Shown here: positions 34,549-41,866 of the stretch, one piece after another
Numbering within the stretch: position 1 is the first letter of the stretch
Layout of the letters: every line of letters starts with the position of its first letter
NCBI GenBank assembly: GCA_963744005.1
Contig: CAVURU010000003.1
Coordinates: 558,001-622,000, forward strand
Direction: 5' to 3'
DNA: 64,000 nucleotides
From: Palsa-504 sp963744005
GTDB lineage: Bacteria; Actinomycetota; Actinomycetes; Streptosporangiales; Streptosporangiaceae
Program-made: the position numbers and the translations under genes
Notes under the pieces: model-generated
Database searches by the model: none
What the model was told of the DNA's origin: nothing
Seen by the model: the letters and a program-made list of their open reading frames with translations, nothing else

Positions 34549-35325
34549 GCGTGCCCGAGGTGATCGTGCACCGGGACGGCTCGCTGCTGGCCAAGGCGGT
34601 CGCCGCGCGGCTGGTCACCCGGCTGGTCGATTCGATGGCGGCGCGGGGCACGGCCTCGGTCGTGCTGACCGGAGGCGGCATCGGCACCGCCGTCCTGGCT
34701 GAGCTGGCCGCCGCGCCCGGCCCGGGACGCCATCGACTGGCCGCACCTGGACATCTGGTGGGGCGACGAGCGGTTTGCCGCTACCGGCGACCCGGACCGG
34801 AACGAGACCGGGGCGCGCGCCGCGCTGCTCGACCACGTGGACGTCGACCCGGCCCGGGTGCACCCGATGCCGGGCCCGGACGGCCCGGACGGCGACAACC
34901 CGGAGGCGGCCGCGGCCCGGTACGCCTCCTGGCTGCAGGCCGCGACCCAGCCCGAGGACCACGGCCCGGTGCCGGAGTTCGACGTGCTCATGCTGGGCAT
35001 CGGCCCCGAGGCGCACGTGGCCTCCCTGTTCCCCGGCCTGCCTGCGCTCTATGACGAACGGCCGGTGGTCGCCGTCCGGGGATCACCCAAGCCGCCGCCC
35101 ACCCGGCTGACCCTGACCCTGCCGTCGATCCAGGCGGCCCGGGAGGTGTGGATCCTCGCCTCCGGCGCGGAGAAGGCTGACGCGATTGCGATGGCCCTGT
35201 CTGACGCGGGCCCGGTTCAGGTCCCGGCGGCCGGAGCGCGGGGGCGGCAGCGGACGCTATTCCTGATCGACAGCGCGGCGGCGGCCAAGGTTCCGCCGCA
35301 GATCGGCCGCCAGGGCGCGCACTGA
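34545..35325 (+). CDS. pgl: 6-phosphogluconolactonase, read with one apparent frameshift
   Basis: DevB-type lactonase of about 260 aa once joined across frames. The start (ATG 34545, overlapping opcA) gives VPEVIVHRDGSLLAKAVAARL and VLTGGGIGTAVLAELAAAP; near 34718-34726 (GCCCGGCCCGGG) one base too many breaks the frame, and ARDAIDWPHLDIWWGDERF continues with DVLMLGIGPEAHVASLFPG, the lactonase active-site block, to stop 35325. It hydrolyses 6-phosphogluconolactone. As with tal, complete motifs on both sides suggest an assembly error. The 3' end overlaps the convergent membrane-protein gene by 109 nt. Confidence 0.83.
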
Positions 35326-36941
35326 CCGCCCGCCGGCCGGCGGCCGGGCGCCCGGGTGCTGTCCGCCGTCCGGGTGAAGGCCAGCCCGGCGGCCAGGCAG
35401 GCCAGCGGCACAGCGGCCAGCACGTACCGGTAGCTGAACCCGGCCGTCATGGGCGGCAGCACGATCAGCAGCGCCCCGACCAGCCAGGGCAGCAGGCCGA
35501 CGCCGCCCCAGCGGCGCCAGCGGCTGATCACCCCGGCCGCGCCGATGAGCACGATCACGCCCAGCAGCGTGCCGGGCAGGAACACGTGCCGCTCGTAGCG
35601 CTGCAGCAGCTTCGCCCACGGCTGGACCGCCGTGGTCCAGCCGTAGCCCTGGCCGGCGAAGTCCTTCTCCGCCTTCATGATCACGACGGCCTGCTGGTCG
35701 GTCAGCTGGCAGGCCGCGTTGCACCAGGTCAGGCTGGTGCTCTTGGGCTGGTACGTGGGCGTGCCGGGGATGTGCACCGGCGTGGCGTACCAGGGGATCT
35801 GCGCGTTCATCTCGCCGGTGGTAACGAACCGGAAGTTCGGCCCGTTGCCCGCGTAGTCGTTCGGGTCGGGCTGCCGGGTCCAGCCGAACGTGTGCAGCAC
35901 GTCGTTGACCACGGTCCGCAGGTACGCCTTGGGCTGGGACGTGATGGCGTTCTCGGCGAACTGCCGCATCTGGGCGCCGATCACCGAGTTGAACCGCTGC
36001 GAGGTGTCGCTGCCCAGGGCCAGGTACAGCGGCGTGTTCACCTTCTCATACGGCGGCAGCTCGCTGTCGGCCCAGATGTACTCCCCGGCCGGCGGGCGGT
36101 ACTTCGGGCTGGTCGGATCGCACAGGTAGGCCAGCAGGGCGGCCTCGTCCATCTTCTTGCAGTCGGCGAACGTGCTGACCCGGCTGTACAGGAAGCTGCC
36201 CGAGGACTCGCTCAGCGCGTACTTCCCGGTCGACTGGTGAAACCAGAGCATGTACAGCCCGATGGGCACGAGGCCCGCCACCAGGAGGGCCAGCAGGCGG
36301 CGCCAGCCGGCCCGGCGGACCAGCATGGCGACCAGGGCCACGACCAGCAGCGGCTCCCCCACCGACCGGACCAGCGTCGCGTAGCCGATGAGCAGCCCGG
36401 CGATGACCGCGGTCAGCACCGACGGCCGGTCACTCCAGCACAAGATGATCACCGCGATGGTGACCAGGAAGATGAACAGCGGGTCGGCCGTGATCATGTG
36501 CTCGAGGTGCAGCTCGTAGGCGTCGAACAGCACCGGCAGGGTGGGCAGGGTCGCGCCCCACCAGGGCAGGCCCCGGTGCCGGAGCAGCGCGTAGATGGCC
36601 ACGCCCATGGCGACGCCCATGGCCGCCTGGACCAGGCCGATGGCCAGGTCGCTGTGCAGCGGGAGCAGCAGGTCGAGGAAGAACGGGTAGCCGTTCGGCC
36701 GGGCCAGGTCCGGCTGGTGGGTTACCGCGTCGTAGATGTAGTTGTAGGAGTCGCTGAACCAGAAGATCGGCGGGAAGCCGAGGACCACGACGATCCGCGC
36801 CAGCACGGCGGCCAGCACCACGAGGGCGAACGGCCAGTGCGCCATGACCGGGCGCACGATCCGGCCCAGCGGCAGGCCCCGGCGTGCCGACGGCGGCTCA
36901 CCGGGAACGATGAGCTCGCTACCGGTGGTCGTGTTCGTCAA
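35217..36941 (-). CDS. polytopic membrane protein, GT-C glycosyltransferase-like
   Basis: About 574 aa with some ten hydrophobic segments. The first loop has FPPIFWFSDSYNYIYDAVTHQ with acidic residues after the first segment, as in GT-C enzymes that use lipid-linked sugars. A large extracytoplasmic domain (about 290-450) contains CKKMDEAALLAYLCDP and NDVLHTFGWTRQPDPND. I chose TTG 36941 because GGGAGG lies seven bases before it; earlier frames to 37055 lack a ribosome site. The C-terminus runs 109 nt into the opposite strand of pgl, longer than usual for convergent genes. The sugar and acceptor are unknown. Confidence 0.7.
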   Translation of the reverse strand: MTNTTTGSELIVPGEPPSARRGLPLGRIVRPVMAHWPFALVVLAAVLARIVVVLGFPPIFWFSDSYNYIYDAVTHQPDLARPNGYPFFLDLLLPLHSDLAIGLVQAAMGVAMGVAIYALLRHRGLPWWGATLPTLPVLFDAYELHLEHMITADPLFIFLVTIAVIILCWSDRPSVLTAVIAGLLIGYATLVRSVGEPLLVVALVAMLVRRAGWRRLLALLVAGLVPIGLYMLWFHQSTGKYALSESSGSFLYSRVSTFADCKKMDEAALLAYLCDPTSPKYRPPAGEYIWADSELPPYEKVNTPLYLALGSDTSQRFNSVIGAQMRQFAENAITSQPKAYLRTVVNDVLHTFGWTRQPDPNDYAGNGPNFRFVTTGEMNAQIPWYATPVHIPGTPTYQPKSTSLTWCNAACQLTDQQAVVIMKAEKDFAGQGYGWTTAVQPWAKLLQRYERHVFLPGTLLGVIVLIGAAGVISRWRRWGGVGLLPWLVGALLIVLPPMTAGFSYRYVLAAVPLACLAAGLAFTRTADSTRAPGRRPAGGQCAPWRPICGGTLAAAALSIRNSVRCRPRAPAAGT

Positions 36942-37274
36942 CGACCGCCTCCCGACTGTCAAAGCCTGCCCGGGTCCGATCCCATGTATCCCCGGTTTGT
37001 CCGCTGCTGCCGCAGGCCTCGGCGATCTAGCACGTCCGCACGGCTGCCTTCGCAAATATTAGCCGTCAACGCGAACCCAGAAGGCGCCCAAACGCCCAAC
37101 GGCGCGCCCGGACGCGTCATCGATCACTCGCCGTCACCGTAGCATCTCGACGTGTCCGCCGAACTGCGATTTCAGCGGCGGGCGCTTGCGGCCTTCATCC
37201 CACGGCGCGGGCCTCCCGCCCGATAGCGTTGAGCCAGGTACGGGCCAGGCCGGGGGCAGGAAGAGGAGCAGCGG
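36942..37274. other. divergent intergenic region (GT-C-like gene and mscS)
   Basis: About 330 bases with no gene. An AT-rich patch (CAAATATTAG near 37053) and TTGACG on the minus strand near 37060 could serve the GT-C-like gene; the mscS side has an A/G-rich ribosome site. No strong palindrome or small ORF is supported. Confidence 0.5.
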
Positions 37275-38033
37275 GTGCAGGATCCGCAGGTCGACTTGTC
37301 GGCACGGGTGGAGAAAGTCAAGCGCCGGGCCCGCCCCTGGCGGTCGATCATCGCCTTGATCCTCGCGATCGCGGCCGCGATCATCTCGCGGCAGCGGCGG
37401 ATGGATTCCGACGCCCTCTTCACGGCGAGCCACCTCACCAACCAGGTCATCGCGTACGGGACGGCCGTGCTGTTCGGCGTGTTCGGGGCGCTGGCCACCT
37501 TCGGCCTGGCCGGGCAGGCCCGGTCGGTCCTCGAGCGGCGGGTGGGCGCGGCGCACGCGGCGATCGTCCGGTACGTGGTGCTGATCATCGGCGCCTTCAT
37601 CACGCTGGTCATCACGCTCGACCTGCTCGGCGTGCCGGTCACCCAGCTGGTCCTGGGCGGCGCGCTGACCAGCGTGTTCGTCGGCATCGCCGCACAGCAG
37701 GCGCTGAGCAACGTGTTCGCGGGCCTGGTCCTGCTGTTCGCCCACCCGTTCCGGGTCGGCGACCCGATCCGGCTGCAGGCCGGGGCGCTCGGCGGCACGC
37801 TGGACGGCACGGTGGTGGAGATCGGGATCACCTACGTGCGGCTGGAGACCGACGGCCGGGTCATGGCCATCCCCAACTCCCAGGTCCTGAACGCGGTGAT
37901 CGGGCCGATCCCGCCGATCGGGGATGAGGACGAGGAAGATCTCCCGCAGGCCTCGCCGGCCCCTTCGGTCACGGCCGTGACCGCAGGTACGCCGGGCGGC
38001 CCGGAACAGCCGGCGCCCCCGGGACCGGCCTGA
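37275..38033 (+). CDS. mechanosensitive ion channel, MscS family
   Basis: This 252-aa protein has three to four hydrophobic segments (ending YVVLIIGAFITLVITLDLLG) and the MscS pore helix, LGGALTSVFVGIAAQQALSNVFAGLVLLF in two halves, then the beta-domain FRVGDPIRLQAGALGGTLDGTVVEIG and VMAIPNSQVLNAVIG. It is a small-conductance tension-gated channel that releases solutes on osmotic downshift. GTG 37275 follows GAGGAGC. The C-terminus is acidic then Pro-rich. Strong terminator 38069-38100 follows. Confidence 0.87.
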   Translation: MQDPQVDLSARVEKVKRRARPWRSIIALILAIAAAIISRQRRMDSDALFTASHLTNQVIAYGTAVLFGVFGALATFGLAGQARSVLERRVGAAHAAIVRYVVLIIGAFITLVITLDLLGVPVTQLVLGGALTSVFVGIAAQQALSNVFAGLVLLFAHPFRVGDPIRLQAGALGGTLDGTVVEIGITYVRLETDGRVMAIPNSQVLNAVIGPIPPIGDEDEEDLPQASPAPSVTAVTAGTPGGPEQPAPPGPA

Positions 38034-38068
38034 ACCCCGGCCCGGCCCAACCCCAGATACGACAAAGA

Positions 38069-38100
38069 GCCGGCTGGGACTTGCCCAGCCGGCCCTTTCT
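38069..38100. terminator. bidirectional rho-independent terminator
   Basis: GCCGGCTGGG and CCCAGCCGGC form a perfect 10-bp stem with a five-base loop (ACTTG), followed by CCTTTCT on the plus strand and TCTTTGTC on the minus strand. It lies between the convergent mscS and the Tyr/Gly-rich gene and could serve both. Confidence 0.75.
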
Positions 38101-38219
38101 CGCGCTCACCGGTGCGGAGGTCGCCTCTCGGCGAAAGGCACAACACGGCTCCAGCCGAACGGTAGTCCGTGAAGGCAATAGGTGCGGCCCGGGGACACAG
38201 CCGCACCGGCTGTCTGAGT
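38101..38219. other. structured 120-base gap between terminator and the Tyr/Gly-rich gene
   Basis: Contains GGTGCGGC (38181-38188) and its mirror GCCGCACC (38200-38207), plus shorter dyads (CGGCTCCAGCCG near 38145). It may be a 3' structure of the minus-strand gene or a small RNA; nothing decides this. Confidence 0.3.
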
Positions 38220-40463
38220 CTAACGCCGTCGGCGGCGCCTGTGTTCCCGATCGGCCGGCGGGTCGCCGTCGTAGGGAAACGAGGTCATTGGCTCGCTCGG
38301 TGTCTCGTCCGGATCCGGGTACGGCGCCCGCTCCCCCGGCCCGCCTGCCTCGCCGGCCCGGTGGCCGCCCGGCGTGGCCGGACCCCCGTCGTAGCCGCTG
38401 CCCGGGTGGCTATTCGGGTCATGGCCGGCCTGGTCGAAGCCAGCGGGACCATAGCCGGCCTGGTCGTAGCCGACCTGGTCATAGGGAGACTGCTCATGGC
38501 GAGACTGGTCGTAGCCGCCGCCTGCGTGGCTCCCGGTGTAGCCCGGCCCGGTCCGTCCCGCGTCGCCTAGCCCGCTCTCCCGGTAGCTACCGGCGTGGCT
38601 CCCGTTGTAGCTGCTGCCGTCACGAGCCGGGCCAGGCTGGCCGTAGCCGTTCGCCTCATAGCCAGGCTGCTCGTAGCCCGTCCCGGGCGCGCCGTACCCG
38701 GAGCCATAGCCGGATTCGTAGCCGGTTCCGGATTCGTAGCCATTGGCCTGGTGGCCGGACTGATCGCGGTAGCCGGCCGGGCTCGACCCGCCGTAGCCGC
38801 CGTCGTCGTGACCGATCCCGGGGTAGCCGTCCGCGGGGTAGCCGTCCGCGGCGTAGCCGCTGTAACCATTCTCGGCGTGCTGGCCGCCGTAACCGTTCTC
38901 GCTGTAGCCGCCGTAGCCGTTCGCCGCGTGCTGGGTACCGTAGGCGTCCCCGCTGCCGTCGTAGCCGGGCTGGGCGTACCTGGGGTCCTGGTCGCTGCGG
39001 CCGTAGCCGGTGGCCGCGTAATCCCCGCCAGGACGGCCATCGCCATAGCCGGGGGCGCCGTAAGTGTCACTGCCATAGCCTGGCCCGCCGTAGCTGTCAT
39101 TGCCGTAGCCGGTGCCGTTGTAGCTGCCACCCTCGTAACCGGCACCGCCGTAGCCGGTGCCGTTGTAACTGCCCTCGTAACCGGCACCGTCGTAACTGGC
39201 GCTGTAGTCGGCACTGCCGTAGCCGGCGCCGTTGCCGCTGGCCCGGTCCAGGGCGTCCCCCGGGTAGCCGCCCAGGCCGTAACTGCCGGCCACGGAGCCC
39301 AGGCGGCCGTAGCCCTGCTCGTCGTGGCCCCGGCTGGCCTGGCCGTAGTCGTTGCTGTCGTATCCGCTGCTGTGCTGGGCCGGCCCGGCTTCGCCGCCGC
39401 GGTATTGCTCCGGCCCAGCCGGGTAGCCGTCATACCGGCTGCCTGCCCGGCCCGGGTCCGGGTACGAGCCGGCGTACCCCTGTTCCTGGTAGCCAGGCTC
39501 CCGGTAGCTGGAAGCCTGGTCGTCCAGCGGGGCCGGCCCGGGCGGCGACGGCTCGCCGTACCTGTAGCCCGCGTCGAGCGGGCCAGGCGCGGCCGGGTAG
39601 CCCTGGTCGTAGCCCGGGCCTGCTCCTGGCGTCTGGGCGCTGTAGCGCTCCTGGCGGCCCGAGCCCGGGTCATCCGCCCCGGGATAGCCCTGGTCCGCGT
39701 ACTGCGTCAGCGCGCCGTACGGATCCTGATCCGCGTACTGAGCGGGGCCGGGATACGACGGATCGGCGTACCCGGGCTGCCCCGGATATTGGGCCTGCCC
39801 GGGATATTGCGGCTGGCCGGGATAGTCAGCCTGCCCCGGATACTGCCCGTACGGTGCCGCGCCGACCTGCTGCGGGTACTGGCTCGCACCGGAGTAGCTG
39901 CCCTGGTCGTAATACGGGGCCTGCTGGGCGTAGCCCTGCTCCGCATACTGGCCGGGGGCCGGGTACTGTGCCTGCCCGGGATACGGCGCCCCGTATTGGG
40001 CCACCCCCGGATAGGCCGCGGGTCCCCCGCCAGGCGGCAGGGCCAGCGGGGCCGCCGCCTCGCCGAGCATCATCACGCCCGCCGGATCGTCGGCGCGTAC
40101 CGCGCGGAAATCACCCGTGAACGGCCCGGTGAAATCAGCTTCGCGGCCTACGTATCCAGGCACCGCGGTAAGTCTCGGATCGGTCGGAGCAGTAGGCAGC
40201 TGAGCAGAGAAACCGGCACCGCCGCGCGGGTCGCGCGGATCGTGATGCATTCCGCGCTGCAAGGCGTCGATCAGTCGCGACAGTTCCTCTTGCGGCAGCC
40301 GGAAGGTTCCCGTGCACGTGCCGCCCTGCCAGACGCTGAAAACCGAGATACCCGTGTCGGCGTACCAGCTCAGGCGCATGCTGCGTGAGCTGCCGCGCAC
40401 ATCGAAAAAGACCTCGCCGAGCCGGGGCAGGGGCGCTGCGTCCGACGCTGACATGCTGCCCAT
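38220..40463 (-). CDS. protein with N-terminal folded domain and long Tyr/Gly-rich prion-like tail
   Basis: This 747-aa protein has about 75 residues of ordinary sequence (GEVFFDVRGSSRSMRLSWYA, FSVWQGGTCTGTFRL, EELSRLIDALQRGM) that looks like a conserved actinobacterial domain, a 60-residue linker, and then about 590 residues of low complexity rich in Tyr, Gly, Pro, Gln, Ser, Asp and Asn. By hand count it has about 80 tyrosines, spaced every 5-7 residues as YPGQ, GYDQ, SYNGTGYG or ENGY units, and it ends REHRRRRRR. There is no signal peptide or membrane segment, so it is cytoplasmic. Composition is like the FUS/EWS-type phase-separating domains of eukaryotes. It is divergent from whiB. Start ATG 40463, or 40454. 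Function unknown. Confidence 0.75.
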   Translation of the reverse strand: MGSMSASDAAPLPRLGEVFFDVRGSSRSMRLSWYADTGISVFSVWQGGTCTGTFRLPQEELSRLIDALQRGMHHDPRDPRGGAGFSAQLPTAPTDPRLTAVPGYVGREADFTGPFTGDFRAVRADDPAGVMMLGEAAAPLALPPGGGPAAYPGVAQYGAPYPGQAQYPAPGQYAEQGYAQQAPYYDQGSYSGASQYPQQVGAAPYGQYPGQADYPGQPQYPGQAQYPGQPGYADPSYPGPAQYADQDPYGALTQYADQGYPGADDPGSGRQERYSAQTPGAGPGYDQGYPAAPGPLDAGYRYGEPSPPGPAPLDDQASSYREPGYQEQGYAGSYPDPGRAGSRYDGYPAGPEQYRGGEAGPAQHSSGYDSNDYGQASRGHDEQGYGRLGSVAGSYGLGGYPGDALDRASGNGAGYGSADYSASYDGAGYEGSYNGTGYGGAGYEGGSYNGTGYGNDSYGGPGYGSDTYGAPGYGDGRPGGDYAATGYGRSDQDPRYAQPGYDGSGDAYGTQHAANGYGGYSENGYGGQHAENGYSGYAADGYPADGYPGIGHDDGGYGGSSPAGYRDQSGHQANGYESGTGYESGYGSGYGAPGTGYEQPGYEANGYGQPGPARDGSSYNGSHAGSYRESGLGDAGRTGPGYTGSHAGGGYDQSRHEQSPYDQVGYDQAGYGPAGFDQAGHDPNSHPGSGYDGGPATPGGHRAGEAGGPGERAPYPDPDETPSEPMTSFPYDGDPPADREHRRRRRR

Positions 40464-40884
40464 GCTGACGTGCTCCCATCCCTATGTCCAGTTCGATACG
40501 GGTATTGCCAGGCAGGCTAGCCGTCACTAGCGAGACGCCTGAGAAAAAACCAGAAATCGCACGGTGAATTTCGCCACCCCGCATGCGAAGGTGACATAGA
40601 CGATGGCATCATTATCCGCGGGCATGCAGCGCCCTGCGCGATGGTTTAGCAAGGACGAGTGAACCAGATCGCTGGCGCCGGCCGTTCGGTAGGGTGACCG
40701 ATTGCTTACGCGATCGCCTCGCCCGTACACGGGAACATCACGTCGCTGAGACGCGTTGTATCTTGCGTCGGGGGTAACCGGCAGGCCTGGTGCGCGATGA
40801 CCTGTCCGCGAGCCTTCCGGCTCCGAACGCATTATTGACACTGTAACGCACGATTTGATGCAGCTTGGTTGAGGTGATTGTCCA
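40464..40884. other. 421-base divergent promoter region (Tyr/Gly-rich gene and whiB)
   Basis: Long for this genome and richer in A/T in places (GAGAAAAAACC near 40540, CATTATTATCC near 40607). A TTGACA lies at 40835-40840, 45 bases before whiB ATG, without a convincing -10 at the right spacing. ORFs on the minus strand here have no support. A long upstream region is usual for whiB-type genes with complex control. Confidence 0.5.
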
Positions 40885-41184
40885 ATGTCTCAGGTACGTC
40901 GGCAGTCGGCCGCGCTCCCCCGCCCCAACTGGGGCTGGCAGGATGCTGCCGGATGTCGTGGCGAGGACCTGTTGCTCTTCTTCGGCCCGGACGGCGAGCG
41001 CCAGCCGGAGCGCGATATCAGGGAGCGCAAGGCCAAGGAGATCTGCGCGGCCTGCCCGGTCCGGCTCGAGTGCCTGAACTACGCGGTCTCCCGCCCGGAG
41101 AAGTACGGCACCTGGGGCGGGCTGAACGAGGACGAGCGGGCCGCCGAGCGCCGTCGCCGCATGCGCCGGGCCAACGCGGCCTGA
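40885..41184 (+). CDS. WhiB-family [4Fe-4S] transcriptional regulator
   Basis: This 99-aa protein carries the four WhiB cysteines (AAGCRGEDLLLFF, then EICAACPVRLECL as C-x2-C-x5-C), the turn GTWGGLNEDER and a basic C-terminal end (RAAERRRRMRRANAA). WhiB proteins bind sigma factor and hold a cluster sensing redox or NO. The Trp-rich start (PNWGWQDA) is seen in many family members. ATG 40885 lies 21 nt after a weak G-rich site. It is divergent from the prion-like gene; a terminator at 41221 follows. The subfamily (WhiB1-7) cannot be fixed. Confidence 0.9.
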   Translation: MSQVRRQSAALPRPNWGWQDAAGCRGEDLLLFFGPDGERQPERDIRERKAKEICAACPVRLECLNYAVSRPEKYGTWGGLNEDERAAERRRRMRRANAA

Positions 41185-41220
41185 GGCCCGACCAGGCCGC
41201 TGCCGCACGCCAGAACGCCG

Positions 41221-41250
41221 AGCCCCCGGAGACTTCTCCGGGGGCTTTCG
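41221..41250 (+). terminator. rho-independent-like terminator after whiB
   Basis: AGCCCCCGGAG and CTCCGGGGGCT make a perfect 11-bp stem with the loop ACTT, followed by TTCGCGG. The U-run is short, but the stem is very strong and lies 37 nt after the whiB stop. Confidence 0.6.
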
Positions 41251-41323
41251 CGGCTTTCGCGGCCGGTAGCCCAGCCGGCCCGAGACACGCGTACCGGTCC
41301 CGGGCAGACCGCACAATAGAGAC

Positions 41324-41461
41324 ATGATCTGCGCACCGTGCCGGAAGCGGCATCACGATGACTGCCCGGGCGGCACGTGGTGTGACTGCCAGCACCAGGA
41401 ATCGCCTCAGTCAGCCTCGTCCGGTTCCGAGCCGTCGCTGAGCTGGGTCCGCCAGGGCTGA
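41324..41461 (+). CDS. 45-aa Cys/His-rich small protein (putative zinc-binding)
   Basis: MICAPCRKRHHDDCPGGTWC is followed by DCQH, giving five Cys and three to four His in the first 24 residues; the remaining 21 residues are Ser/Pro-rich. The pattern C-x2-C-x7-C-x5-C-x-C-x-H can bind a metal. Similar tiny proteins exist in many actinomycetes, to my memory, with unknown role. It sits between the whiB terminator and the cysteine leader peptide, on the same strand. The ATG at 41324 has only a weak GAGA site. No shadow ORF competes here. Confidence 0.6.
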   Translation: MICAPCRKRHHDDCPGGTWCDCQHQESPQSASSGSEPSLSWVRQG

Positions 41462-41573
41462 CCAGGGCCTGGGCCGGCCGGCCGCACGGCCGGGAATAAT
41501 CCGCGACGGCCGCTTCGTTGGCACGCGTATGACCCCGGAGCGAACAAGGACTGTCCACATGCCGGACTTGTCC

Positions 41574-41603
41574 TGGACAGCCCGGGCCGTTACATGTGAT
41601 CCT
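41574..41603 (+). promoter_or_regulatory. candidate promoter of the sulfur assimilation operon
   Basis: TGGACA (41574-41579) and GATCCT (41598-41603, preceded by TGT) are 18 bases apart. The leader ATG at 41610 is six bases downstream, so the leader would be translated from a leaderless transcript. Confidence 0.45.
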
Positions 41604-41609
41604 GCTGTA

Positions 41610-41696
41610 ATGAGTGTTACGGACCCGTTGCTCGTCGTGCGTCGGCACGTCGACTTCCTCCGCGTCCGTAGTGCCATCTGTCGCGACACCCGTTAA
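41610..41696 (+). CDS. 28-aa leader peptide, cysteine-responsive type, upstream of sir
   Basis: Translation gives MSVTDPLLVV followed by RRHVDFLRVRSAIC and RDTR, then TAA. The RRHVD-L-RV-SAxC pattern is the hallmark of the conserved putative leader peptides found in front of sulfur and cysteine genes in Streptomyces and relatives. A single Cys near the end means that ribosomes could stall when Cys-tRNA is scarce and thereby alter folding of the following 170 bases. The 170-base gap to sir is consistent. It is too short for normal ORF finding. Its position and sequence both support it; the mechanism is inferred. Confidence 0.8.
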   Translation: MSVTDPLLVVRRHVDFLRVRSAICRDTR

Positions 41697-41866
41697 TCGC
41701 TGCTGCTATTTCTCAAATGGAGCAGGCGTGCGATGCCGGGTGCCTTCTGCTGTAGAACCCGCCTGTCATAACCCGGGCTGAGGCTGACGCCGAAGCCGGG
41801 CCCAGGTCGGCCCAGCAGGTCCAGGCTCTCGCGCCGTGCGCCCCGAGCCCTGAAGGAACTTCATCG
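41697..41866 (+). promoter_or_regulatory. putative attenuator region between leader peptide and sir
   Basis: AGCAG (41721) can pair with CTGCT (41747), and CAGGCG (41723) with CGCCTG (41760); these two stems share the bases CAG and exclude each other, as expected of an attenuator. No clear terminator U-run was found. An AAGGAA site serves sir at 41867. Confidence 0.4.

Noticed and set aside
34545..35054. Continuing the first pgl frame as a 169-aa protein
   Set aside because: After about 34720 it becomes Arg/Gly/Pro-rich; the true lactonase motifs are in the other frame.
38400..40100. CRISPR-like array due to frequent repeats
   Set aside because: Repeats are irregular, in frame, and code the Tyr/Gly-rich protein; no constant repeat/spacer length.
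40527..40841. 104-codon minus-strand ORF in the whiB upstream region
   Set aside because: No start signal, composition unlike a protein, and it would cover the promoter area.
41411..41689. 92-codon minus-strand ORF opposite the leader peptide
   Set aside because: Mirror of the leader and promoter region; the plus-strand leader has a recognised motif.
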